Assembly (NCBI GenBank): GCA_963920525.1
Contig: OY986435.1
Coordinates: 172,709,827 to 172,773,826 of the forward strand
Reading direction: 5' to 3'
DNA: 64,000 nt
From: Dichetophora obliterata
Lineage: Eukaryota; Arthropoda; Insecta; Diptera; Sciomyzidae
Shown: positions 21,437 through 32,568 of the stretch, piece after piece
How positions within the stretch are numbered: the stretch's first letter is position 1
Layout of the letters: each line of letters starts with the position of its first letter
Translations under genes and position numbers: made by a program
The notes under the pieces: model-generated
The model's database searches: none
The model's input: the letters and a program-made list of their open reading frames with translations, nothing else
What the model was told of the DNA's origin: nothing

Positions 21437-22631
21437 ATGACTAGCCCAATAATACGACCTCCCGTCCTCAACCCAAATCCACAACCTGCTCCTTCTGATA
21501 ACCCTCAGAGAAGCGCAGTTGTAAGCCCAGACTTAGAGACACTTATTAGTTCAATGGTACAGGATACACTGACAACTCAATGCGCAGAAATAGTGCAACG
21601 AATTTTAAATGCGGCTTCTGACTCTGTGACAGATGAACAAATTAACGCCAAAGTGACCTACAAGAATTAGACAAAGATCCTGATATAGTCCGCTCGCTTC
21701 GAGATTTCTCAGGAAATCCTTCAGAATTTAGCGCTTGGAAAAAAGATTAGACAGGATTATGGATCTATACGAACGTTTCAAGGGAAGCCCTTAATACTAC
21801 AGAATATTGAGTGTAGTTAGAAACAAAGTCATGGGTGAAGCTAACACCGTTCTAGAGTCATACAACACTCCTCTCAACTGGCAAGCTATGAAACAATGTC
21901 TTACCACTCACTACGCCGATAAACGTGACATAGGTACGTTGGAGTATCAGATGGCCGCTCTTACTCAGCGAGGCCAATCAATCCACGAATTTTATCAAAA
22001 AGTGTACGCGCACTTTTCGCTCATCCTAAATAAAATCTCATGTTTAGGTACAACCCGTGAAGCGGAAAGGGTTCTGACTGAATCCTATAGAAACAAGGTG
22101 TTGGACACCTTTATACGAGGCTTAAATGGTGATTTTTCTAGGCTACTTGCCATGAGAGAACCTACAGATTTGCCACAAGCTTTACACTTGTGTTTAAAGC
22201 TAGAGAACCAACATTCTTCAGGACAATATACTACCAATAGTAGCAACAACGGTAAAAGATTCGAAATGTACGCACTACCCCTTCCTCCTCGCAGGAACAC
22301 TTACTATCCACAACAGAGAAATCAAACATTTTATCCCCATTTAGCACATGTCCCACAAGGATATTTCACCAGACAAAATCACCAAGTGCCAGTCCAAATA
22401 AATTTTATGCAACAACGTCCCTTTTATAATAATAATAATAATTTCCAAACACAACGTAGGGACGAATAGCAGCAACAGGTACCACCAAGACCTATGGTAC
22501 CAAAACCGTTACCACGTCCAGAACCAATGGAGGTAGATCGTACAGTCCATAGCCGAGTAATAAACTACGGCAACCGACCAGCTCAAAACCAAAATTTTGG
22601 GAAAAGACCTTTAGAATCATCCCAACAATAA
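21437..22631 (+). pseudogene. gag: Gypsy/errantivirus-like gag, broken
   Basis: Gag of an insect endogenous-retrovirus-type element. The first frame (21437-21667) stops early; conserved gag sequence continues in other frames, with Asp-Phe-Ser-Gly-Asn and Ser-Ala-Trp-Lys-Lys near 21700, and then a 220-codon stretch (21807-22469) with the family-typical Ser-Tyr-Asn-Thr-Pro-Leu, Thr-Leu-Glu-Tyr-Gln-Met and Ala-Leu-His-Leu-Cys-Leu-Lys-Leu-Glu motifs. A TAG at 22467 follows, after which similar sequence resumes until the MITE at 22632. There are thus at least two frame breaks and two stops. Protease, RT, integrase and env are not seen. The part from 22359 on is repeated twice more by tandem duplication. 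Confidence 0.8.
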
Positions 22632-25600
22632 GGGCTGTTCACATTTCAAATCGCTCATCAAATCGATCATCAAATGATTTGACAATTGAATTGACCAACA
22701 GAATTTGAATGGATTTGATGGCGATTTGATGAGTGTGAATGCTCATCAAATCATTAGTCAAATCGTTTGATGAAAATCAAGGTCAAATTGTGTTGTACGA
22801 TTTTGTCAGTTCAAAAAAGTTTTCAACCTGACCACATCGTAGCAAAAGTGAGAGCGGAAGAAAATAATAACAAAATAATAAGGAAAAACTGTTGCAAATA
22901 ACTTATAATATTTTTTTTATAGATTTTTTTCTATATATTCCTTAGGTCTGATTCAAATAAACTCTGTCACAAATAGCTTGAACAAAATCTTAGATCTTAT
23001 TTTTATTGATAATGAGCTTAATGCCAATTGTGTTGAATCGGATTTACTTCTTTCAAATAATAGTTTTCATCAAAAAGCATTTTTAATACAATTAGAAATT
23101 CTTATTAATGATACATCTGCCATAGAAGAAGATACTTTTGTTTTTGTATTTAAAAAAGCTGATTACACAGTGATATCTACATTTTTATCGAGGCGTCTGG
23201 GTTTTGGTGATATCTTGTCATATAATTATGACTTTTTTATCGAAATTATAAATCAAGCATTTACTTGCTTTGTTCCTATTAAAAAGATAAGGAAAAGTTC
23301 TAAGCCGGAGTGGTTCAATAAAAGTCTTTCAAAATGAAAAAAACCGAATGAACAAATTGTTCAAAAAAGTAAAATAAATATATCTTTTCGTCAAAAATAT
23401 TTACAGACGCGTAGTGAATACGCATCTCTTAAAGAATCGCTCTACAAATCTCACCTTAATAAGCTGGAGTCTGATATTAGAGAAAATTGGAAGAACTTTT
23501 GGAATTTCTTGAATAAAAAAAGGAACAAAGGTTTTCCCTAAAAATATGTTTTTTAACGAAAACTGCAAGTAGCACTTCAGACGTCACAAATCTTTTTGCT
23601 GATTATTTTCAATCGAATTTTTTATAAGACGACGGAGATGACGTGAATTGCCCTTTTTATTATAATAACAACCCTATTATTGATATGGGTTCATTAGTTC
23701 TTTCTGATGATGATGTCTTACAAGATTTGCTCACTCTAGACATTAATAAAGGAACTGGTCCTGATAATATTCCACCAATATTTCTAAAAAACTTCGCAGC
23801 TGTGCTAGCCCAGCCATTAGTGATATTATTTAATTTATCTTTTAAGACAGGGCAGCTTTTGAATATTTGGAAAGAATCCATTATAGTCCCTATCCATAAG
23901 TCTGGCTCTAGGCAAAATATAGCGAACTATCGACCGATATCAAAATTGCCCTTGATCCCTAAATTATTTGAGTCAATTGTCAAAACACACATTTATGCTA
24001 GAACTAAAAACTCTATCTCTGATTTCCAACACGGTTTTGTTAGTGGTAAATATTCTTCTACAAACCTAACACTGTTCTCTCACTTCATTAAAACTGAAAT
24101 GGAAAAAGGCAATCAAATTGACGTCATTTTTACTGATTTCGCCAAAGCCTTTGGTAGGATATTTCACCAGACAAAATCACCAAGTGCCAGTCCAAATAAA
24201 TTTTATGCAACAACGTCCCTTTTATAATAATAATAATAATTTCCAAACACAACGTAGGGACGAATAGCAGCAACAGGTACCACCAAGACCTATGGTACCA
24301 AAACCGTTACCACGTCCAGAACCAATGGAGGTAGATCGTACAGTCCATAGCCGAGTAATAAACTACGGCAACCGACCAGCTCAAAACCAAAATTTTGGGA
24401 AAAGACCTTTAGAATCATCCCAACAATTAGGGCTGTTCACATTTCAAATCGCTCATCAAATCGATCATCAAATGATTTGACAATTGAATTGACCAACAGA
24501 ATTTGTATGGATTTGATGGCGATTTGATGAGTGTGAACGCTCATCAAATCATTAGTCAAATCGTTTGATGAAAATCAAAATTTTTTGATTTTTCTGCTGA
24601 TTTGACGAACGATTTGACCAGTGTGAACACTCGTCAAATTGTGTAGTACGATTTTGTCAGTTCAAAAAAGTTTTCAACCTGACCACATCGTAGCAAAAGT
24701 GAGAGCGGAAGAAAATAATAACAAAATAATAAGGAATAACTGTTGCAAATAATTTATAATATTTTTTTTATAGATTTTTTTCTATATATTCCTTAGGTCT
24801 GATTCAAATAAACTCTGTCACAAATAGCTTGAACAAAATCTTAGATCTTATTTTTATTGATAATGAGCTTAATGCCAATTGTGTTGAATCGGATTTACTT
24901 CTTTCAAATAATAGTTTTCATCAAAAAGCATTTTTAATACAATTAGAAATTCTTATTAATGATACATCTGCCATAGAAGAAGATACTTTTGTTTTTGCAT
25001 TTAAAAAAGCTGATTACACAGTGATATCTACATTTTTATCGAGGCGTCTGGGTTTTGGTGATATCTTGTCATATAATTATGACTTTTTTATCGAAATTAT
25101 AAATCAAGCATTTACTTGCTTTGTTCCTATTAAAAAATTAAGGAAAAGTTCTAAGCCGGAGTGGTTCAATAAAAGTCTTTCAAAATTAAAAAACCGAATG
25201 AACAAATTGTTCAAAAAAGTAAAATAAATATATCTTTTCGTCAAAAATATTTACAGACGCGTAGTGAATACGCATCTCTTAAAGAATCGCTCTACAAATC
25301 TCACCTTAATAAGCTGGAGTCTGATATTAGAGAAAATTGGAAGAACTTTTGGAATTTCTTGAATAAAAAAAGGAACAAAGGTTTTCCCTAAAAATATGTT
25401 TTTTAACGAAAACTGCAAGTAGCACTTCAGACGTCACAAATCTTTCTGCTGATTATTTTCAATCGAATTTTTTATAAGACGACGGAGATGACGTGAATTG
25501 CCCTTTTTATTATAATAACAACCCTATTATTGATATGGGTTCATTAGTTCTTTCTGATGATGATGTCTTACAAGATTTGCTCACTCTAGACATTAATAAA

Positions 25601-27825
25601 GGAACTGGTCCTGATAATATTCCACCAATATTTCTAAAAAACTTCGCAGCTGTGCTAGCCCAGCCATTAGTGATATTATTTAATTTATCTTTTAAGACAG
25701 GGCAGCTTTTGAATATTTGGAAAGAATCCATTATAGTCCCTATCCATAAGTCTGGCTCTAGGCAAAATATAGCGAACTATCGACCGATATCAAAATTGCC
25801 CTTGATCCCTAAATTATTTGAGTCAATTGTCAAAAAACACATTTATGCTAGAACTAAAAACTCTATCTCTGATTTCCAACACGGTTTTGTTAGTGGTAAA
25901 TATTCTTCTACAAACCTAACACTGTTCTCTCACTTCATTAAAACTGAAATGGAAAAAGGCAATCAAATTGACGTCATTTTTACTGATTTCGCCAAAGCCT
26001 TTGGTAGGATATTTCACCAGACAAAATCACCAAGTGCCAGTCCAAATAAATTTTATGCAACAACGTCCCTTTTATAATAATAATAATAATTTCCAAACAC
26101 AACGTAGGGACGAATAGCAGCAACAGGTACCACCAAGACCTATGGTACCAAAACCGTTACCACGTCCAGAACCAATGGAGGTAGATCGTACAGTCCATAG
26201 CCGAGTAATAAACTACGGCAACCGACCAGCTCAAAACCAAAATTTTGGGAAAAGACCTTTAGAATCATCCCAACAATTAGGGCTGTTCACATTTCAAATC
26301 GCTCATCAAATCGATCATCAAATGATTTGACAATTGAATTGACCAACAGAATTTGTATGATTTTGATGGCGATTTGATGAGTGTTAACGCTCATCAAATC
26401 ATTAGTCAAATCGTTTGATGAAAATCAAAATCTTTTGATTTTTCTGCTGATTTGACGAACGATTTGACCAGTGTGAACACTCGTCAAATTGTGTAGTACG
26501 ATTTTGTCAGTTCAAAAAAGTTTTCAACCTGACCACATCGTAGCAAAAGTGAGAGCGGAAGAAAATAATAACAAAATAATAAGGAATAACTGTTGCAAAT
26601 AATTTATAATATTTTTTTTTATAGATTTTTTAGACTCTTTATATTCCTTAGGTCTGATTCAAATAAACTCTGTCACAAATAGCTTGAACAAAATCTTAGA
26701 TCTTATTTTTATTGATAATGAGCTTAATGCCAATTGTGTTGAATCGGATTTACTTCTTTCAAATAATAGTTTTCATCAAAAAGCATTTTTAATACAATTA
26801 GAAATTCTTATTAATGATACATCTGCCATAGAAGAAGATACTTTTGTTTTTGCATTTAAAAAAGCTGATTACACAGTGATATCTTGTCATATAATTATGA
26901 CTTTTTTATCGAAATTATAAATCAAGCATTTACTTGCTTTGTTCCTATTAAAAAGATAAGGAAAAGTTCTAAGCCGGAGTGGTTCAATAAAAGTCTTTCA
27001 AAATTAAAAAACCGAATGAACAAATTGTTCAAAAAAGTAAAATAAATATATCTTTTCGTCAAAAATATTTACAGACGCGTAGTGAATACGCATCTCTTAA
27101 AGAATCGCTCTACAAATCTCACCTTAATAAGCTGGAGTCTGATATTAGAGAAAATTCGAAGAACTTTTGGAATTTCTTGAATAAAAAAAGGAACACGAAG
27201 GTTTTCCCTAAAAATATGTTTTTTAACGAAAACTGCAAGTAGCACTTCAGACGTCACAAATCTTTTTGCTGATTATTTTCAATCGAATTTTTTATAAGAC
27301 GACGGAGATGACGTGAATTGCCCTTTTTATTATAATAACAACCCTATTATTGATATGGGTTCATTAGTTCTTTCTGATGATGATGTCTTACAAGATTTGC
27401 TCACTCTAGACATTAATAAAGGAACTGGTCCTGATAATATTCCCCCAATATTTCTAAAAAACTTCGCAGCTGTGCTAGCCCAGCCATTAGTGATATTATT
27501 TAATTTATCTTTTAAGACAGGGCAGCTTTTGAATATTTGGAAAGAATCCATTATAGTCCCTATCCATAAGTCTGGCTCTAGGCAAAATATAGCGAACTAT
27601 CGACCGATATCAAAATTGCCCTTGATCCCTAAATTATTTGAGTCAATTGTCAAAAAACACATTTATGCTAGAACTGAAAACTCTATCTCTGATTTCCAAC
27701 ACGGTTTTGTTAGTGGTAAATATTCTTCTACAAACCTAACACTGTTCTCTCACTTCATTAAAACTGAAATGGAAAAAGGCAATCAAATTGACGTCATTTT
27801 TACTGATTTCGCCAAAGCCTTTGAT
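22359..27825 (+). repeat. Tandem triplication, ~1.8 kb units, spanning gag, MITE and jockey RT
   Basis: Unit starts (GGATATTTCACCAG in gag) lie at 22359, 24157 and 26007, with unit lengths about 1798, 1850 and 1820. Each unit runs from gag through the left half of the inverted-repeat element into the jockey LINE, up to the Ala-Lys-Ala-Phe codons of RT motif A. In units 1 and 2 that point joins back to gag (GCCTTTGGT then AGGATATTTC); only unit 3 continues into normal LINE sequence (GCCTTTGATAGAG). Unit 1 lacks about 50 bases that units 2 and 3 have at the MITE, and unit 3 has a ~32 base deletion between two GTGATATCT repeats near 26880. Confidence 0.9.
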
Positions 27826-28480
27826 AGAGTTCAGCACTCCATTATGGTTAAAAAACTTTCCCTAATGGGGTTTCATTCCTCTTTGTTATCCTGGCTGAGG
27901 AATTACCTTTCTGATAGATATCAATTTGTCCGTATTGGTAACTGCTACTCAAAATCTATTACCAACCATTCTGGTGTGCCCCAAGGAAGCCACCTTGGAC
28001 CTCTATTGTTTGTCTTGTTCATCAACGATCTCCCAAACTTTTTACAGCATACTAACTGTTTGATGTATGCTGATGATGTTAAACTGTTTAATTCGGTTTC
28101 TTCACCTTCCGACCATCGGCTTCTTCAAATTGATTTAAACATTATGATTAAATGGTGTTCAGTTAATAGACTTTATTTAAATGTTGCCAAATGCAACATT
28201 ATGTCTTTTTATATGAAAAAAGAGCCAACTTTTTTTAATTACTTAATCGCAAATAGTGGTCTTTCACGTGTCGAGTCTACATCTGATCTGGGAATTCTAT
28301 ATGATAGAAAAATTTCTTTTTCCAACCATTACGATTGCATAATTACTAAGGCTAATGCGATGATGGGTTTTGAGGCGTAGTTTGAAGGAATTTAAGGATC
28401 CATATACCCTTAGAACGTTATTTTTATCACATTTTTATTTACATTTCGTATCATAGGACAAACTATGGCCGTAATGATCC
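22915..28480 (+). pseudogene. Jockey-clade LINE, 5'-truncated, plus strand, triplicated
   Basis: The LINE starts inside the endonuclease domain (Leu-Asp-Leu-Ile-Phe-Ile-Asp-Asn-Glu, compare the same motif in the minus-strand copy). The RT is represented three times: 23643-24150, 25493-26000 and the longest, 27313-28380, which has Phe-Thr-Asp-Phe-Ala-Lys-Ala-Phe-Asp, Gly-Val-Pro-Gln-Gly-Ser and Tyr-Ala-Asp-Asp. Several frameshifts and a stop at 28378 break it. Its 3' UTR resumes at about 32200 and ends in (AAAT)n at 32343-32362. AATAATTTATAA beside the 5' end (24747-24758 in unit 2) and at the 3' end (near 32360-32371) looks like its target duplication in the MITE. Confidence 0.75.
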
Positions 28481-28483
28481 TAT

Positions 28484-28515
<32 letters not shown>

Positions 28516-28610
28516 TTCATCTTCATCAAACAGAGTATACATATCTCTTACGTATTACTTAAATACACTAAATCACTAAAGTGAATCTATCAATTAGATA
28601 CAAATTAAAG

Positions 28611-31600
28611 TTATTCTCTAGAGTTATAATATATACTGTTAAAATATAAAAGTAAGGAATTTTTAAACACATCTCTACTTAAACCAAGATTAAAATCTAT
28701 ATCTTGGCACACAGAGTTTGCCAGTCTTAAGCAACGCGTTAAAGGTTCATTCATGCAGTAATTCACTCTATGAAAAGGTTCATAAAATAAATTTTGAGCC
28801 CTTAGAACACGAGAAGGTATATGAAAAGAAATTTGATAAAGTAGAAACGAACAATTAATATCAAAGCAAATTATATCTCTCACAAACATAATAGCAAAAT
28901 ATTTACGCCGGATGACTAAAGATTGTATTCCCAGAAGGAACCTTCTAGCTCTATATTCAGGCATATCAATATTCCATCTCAAGCGACTTATTGCAAATCT
29001 CGTAAAACGTCTCTGAATTTTCTCGATTCTGTTAGAAGCACATGCATAAAAGGGATCCCATATTATGCAACAATATTCTAAAATAGACCTTACAAAGGCA
29101 AAATATAAAGCTTTGAGAGAAAAAGGATCACAAAGGTCTTTAGAGTTCCTGATTATAAAACCTAACATACCATTGGCCTTTGCAACAATATAGTCAATGT
29201 GACTTGAAAATGTGAGTTTGATATCAAAAATTACTCCAAGATCTTTTTTCGCAGTTATTCTTAACAAAGTCGTATTTCCCAGCTTATAAGGGTAAAATGC
29301 AGGAGAATTACTTCGGCAAAATGTCATGCTTTGGCATTTAGATAAATTGAGGGGCAATAAATTGCTACTGCACCAAGAAGATAGTTGGGACAGATCCCTC
29401 TCCATATTTATACTATCATTTGTATCTTTAATAACAGAAAAAATTTTTATGTCATCGGCGTACATTAAACATTGAGAAAAAGTCAACATTTTGGGAATAT
29501 CGTTTATAAATAATAAAAACAGAAGTGGTCCTAGGTGGCTACCCTGCGGGACACCAGAAGAGACCATTATCGCATTATATTGGAAATTATTAATACGAAC
29601 AAATTGAGTACGACCAATAAGGTATGATTTGAACCACTTAAGTAAATTAGAGTGAAATCCAATGAATTTGAGTTTTTTTAACAGTAAGTCATGATGAACA
29701 CTGTCAAATGCTTTTGAAAAGTCCGTGAATATAACGTCACATTGATATCCATTCTCAAAACAGTTTAAAATATATTTTGTAAATATTGCTAAATTTGTAG
29801 TTGTAGACCTTCCTTGAAAGAAGCCATGCTGAAACGGTGATATTAACTCCTTCAATAAGAAAGTAAGTCTGTTGTAGACTAATTTTTCAAAAAGTTTCGG
29901 AATGGTAGATAATTTACAAATTGGGCGATAGTTAGTAACCTCATTCTTTGAACCAGATTTATGAATCGGTATAATAAAGGTGGTTTTCCAACTATCTAAA
30001 AATTTGCCTTCCTTAAGTGACTGATTGAAGATCATCATAAGAGGTAAAGCTAACGAGTCAGCGCAATTTTTTAAGAGTATGGGTGGAAAACCGTCTATCC
30101 CAGACTGTTTATCTTGATTCAATTGTTTTAAGCCTTCGGAAACTTCTAGTAAGCTAAGATATAGGCTACCTATTAATAAAGGTGAATTTACAGATGAGTA
30201 AGCGTAAGTATCTGAGATAATATCAGACGAAATATAAACTGATTTGAAAAATTCTGCGAAAAGATTGCATATAGAAAGGGGGTTGGATGTTGTATAACCC
30301 TTATAATTTATGGTATTTGGAATACCCGTTGACTTTTTTTTGCTGTTAATAAAATGCCAAAAACTTTTGCTGTTATTTTTGAGCTGGCGTTCAATCTGAT
30401 AGATATAACTTTTGTATAAGAATTTATTTAAAAAATCAAATTTTCTTTGAAGAGATCGATAGTTATTTAGAAGAATTGAATTGTTATCAGATTTCCTATA
30501 GAGCTTATATGCTTTATTTTTCTTATTATTTAAATTAATTAGTTCTTTATTGAACCATATTGGTTTAGAAGAATTCCTTAATGAAACTTTAGGAATATAT
30601 AGATGGATAGCTTCATTAAGCTTGTTCAAAAAAAAATAATAATTAACTAAAAGATTATTATTATTGCTTAAGACTGACAACCAATCGACTGCGCTCAAGA
30701 GATTTGAAATCCTAAGAAAATCGCCTTTAGCAAAATCAAAACTAAGACTATTTTCATTTACTGGTTTCATATAATTATAGAACTTAGCACTAAGGCATAA
30801 TGCATCGTGATGATTTGAGTTATGCAAGGATGGAGAGCTTAGGCAGTTGACATCCGCATTCAATTCACTGTCAACGAAAACCAGATCCAGAGTGCGATTT
30901 AAACTATTTTGAATACCATTTATTTGGCGAAGATTAAATTCTGCCAGATTATCAACTACCTCGCTCTCACATGTGCTAGTAACATTGTAAGGTAGCCAAT
31001 AATGCAAATCGTCATCATAAATCCAGTTTATATCGGGGAGATTGAAATCACCCATAATAATTACATGCTGATTATCTTTAAGATTATTTAAAATACTAAT
31101 ACAGTTATCTAAATGTGTTTTGTACAAATCAAGAGCACTGCTAGGTGGTATATAACTTAATATAAAGAAAATTTCATGATAATTATGTAAGACCCCTTTT
31201 ACATTGATCAAGACTTGAAGTCAAGTTTTTTTGACGTTCTCTTTTGAACTTGACGAAAGCTTTCACATTGTTCAAGACTTGAATTCAAGTTCTTGTCTTC
31301 TTTCCTTGTTTTCTAAAAATAAAACGAGATAGGTAGCAAGCAAATGAATTATAGTTTATAGAAATTTGCAAACTGAATTTTATTTTTTTACCACGATGGA
31401 AGTTAATAAAACGTTTTTGCTTAAAAATTTAATGCAAAATTAAATTTAATGCAACCGAAGTCTAGCAAACTCACATTGATATGCGAAAAATAAAATAAAA
31501 AGCACTGTCAACAACGCGAAAATAGCAAAAGGAACACGAAAAAACCCGAAAAATTGCCGGTACAGCTTCAAGTTTCTTTTTCCCTTCCGTCGCTTCCGAT

Positions 31601-32000
31601 GTGCGGCGAATTGCCTACAAACTCTGAAACTTGACTTCAAGTCTTGACCAATATAAAAGGGGTCTAAGTTTAATTTTACAATTAACTGATCCAAACTATG
31701 ATGTGTACTCGAAAAAGGCAAATCAATCTGCGTACAGGAAATCGCAGAGCGGACAGCCATTAAAACCCCACCTCCTCTTCTAAGTCCAGATGAGAGGGGG
31801 CATCGATCTTTTCTAAAGACATTGTACTGATTTAAATTGAAGTATTCAGCGTTGTTGAACTTATCTGATAGCCACGTTTCGGTGAGCGCAATAACGTCAT
31901 GCTGAAGCGAAGAAGAAAATAATAAAAAATTTGTAGCTTTCGTTCGTAAGCCACCAATATTGTGATAACAAGTAAGAAGATTAGAAGTAGGTGAAATCAT
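28611..32000 (-). pseudogene. Jockey-clade ORF2: endonuclease and RT, interrupted by a MITE
   Basis: The ATG at 32000 overlaps the ORF1 stop (ATGA). The N-terminal ~112 codons carry the endonuclease start with Thr-Glu-Thr-Trp-Leu and Gly-Gly-Gly-Val-Leu; then a 474 bp MITE intervenes at 31191-31664; the rest (28611-31187) has Gly-Asp-Phe-Asn-Leu-Pro, RT motif Phe-Thr-Asp-Phe-Ser-Lys-Ala-Phe-Asp, Gly-Val-Pro-Gln-Gly-Ser and Tyr-Ala-Asp-Asp. Outside the MITE I see no stop or frameshift in about 970 codons, and reading phase is kept if the MITE and one TAA are discounted. The open frames run a little into the MITE on both sides, but that part is not LINE protein. Confidence 0.85.
31191..31664. 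mobile_element. 474 bp MITE in jockey ORF2, TAA target duplication
   Basis: Inverted ends GACCCCTTTTACATTGATCAAG (left) and GACCCCTTTTATATTGGTCAAG (right, other strand) continue as ACTTGAAGTCAAGTTT. TAA flanks at 31188-31190 and 31665-31667. Because the host ORF is known, the boundaries are secure: dropping the element and one TAA leaves a continuous frame. It resembles the other TWA-target elements in length (about 0.47 kb) and end style. Confidence 0.88.
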
Positions 32001-32191
32001 GTTGTTGTCATTTGGTCTAGCGTCATTTGATCTAGGGAGCCGATTTTGATTTCTGAGTTTTTTGGCAATGGTTTATTTACAAAATTTTTTACTCTGACAT
32101 TATAAGGCCATATATTTATAATATATGCTAAGCGTTCAATTCCATAAGTGCTCAAATAGATCTCATTCTGAATAGACAAACTTTTAAACAA
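32000..32191 (-). pseudogene. Jockey ORF1 C-terminal fragment
   Basis: About 63 codons end in a TGA that overlaps the ORF2 ATG. A Trp-Pro-x-Asn-Val-x-Val-Lys-Asn-Phe pattern near the middle matches the ORF1 tail in the jockey copy at 57.6 kb (Phe-Trp-Pro-Pro-Asn...Val-Arg-Glu-Phe). The zinc-knuckle part is missing through 5' truncation. Confidence 0.6.
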
Positions 32192-32568
32192 AATTTATTA
32201 AGAATTGTTTTAAAAGAATTTATAAAATTGTAATATTCTTTAATATAATTATGTTTACATTTTATTAGTTTTATATCATATTGTTTTTGTAATTTATATG
32301 TTATTACTCAAACTGTTAAACGATTGTTGATAGTTAAAAATAGAAATAAATAAATAAATAATAATTTATAAAATAGTTTTTTCATCTTCCAATAAGATTT
32401 TAATAACAAGTGGTATTAAAAATTTTCCGTCATCGCGATGTGCTTACTTCGGTGTTCAAGATAAAATGAAATTTGATGAAAAATTTGATGAGTCTTGTTG
32501 AGACAGTTTTGTTGTCAAACCATTTGACAAATGATTTGATGAGCGGTTTGAAATGTGAACAGCCCTAA

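Larger units (their letters stand above)
17633..21561. repeat. Copy B of the 3.45 kb direct repeat
   Basis: Matches 7723-11178 except for the MITE at 19125-19597 and a few substitutions. Its left edge abuts the 5' end of the R1-clade LINE and its right side runs on into gag without a break. So copy A keeps the original left flank and copy B the original right flank, which is the arrangement of a target duplication around the LINE. Confidence 0.9.
28481..32200 (-). mobile_element. Jockey-clade LINE, minus strand, 5'-truncated, split by a MITE
   Basis: The 3' tail is the (ATTT)n run at 28481-28515 (AAAT repeats on the element strand). Then come a ~95 bp 3' UTR, ORF2 (28611-32000) and the C-terminal ~60 codons of ORF1 (32000-32191). 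It lies inside the 3' region of the plus-strand jockey LINE and is younger than it. Upstream ORF1 sequence is missing, a usual 5' truncation. Confidence 0.8.
22632..32565. mobile_element. Inverted-repeat (PIF/Harbinger-like) element split by LINE insertions
   Basis: Left end GGGCTGTTCACATTTCAAAT and right end (other strand) GGGCTGTTCACATTTCAAAC, each followed by CGCTCATCAAATC, with TAA outside at 22629-22631 and 32566-32568. The genuine element parts are about 22632-22910 (repeated in each tandem unit) and 32372-32565; the 9.4 kb between is LINE sequence. Subterminal CATCAAAT and ATTTGATGA repeats are dense. Before the insertions it was a ~0.5 kb MITE sitting in gag. In units 2 and 3 the base before the end reads TTA instead of TAA. 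Confidence 0.8.

Noticed and set aside
31446..31664. Apparent C-terminal extension of the jockey endonuclease frame
   Set aside because: The codons beyond 31665 come from the MITE and have no similarity to LINE proteins. The same applies to the first seven codons of the frame ending at 31211.
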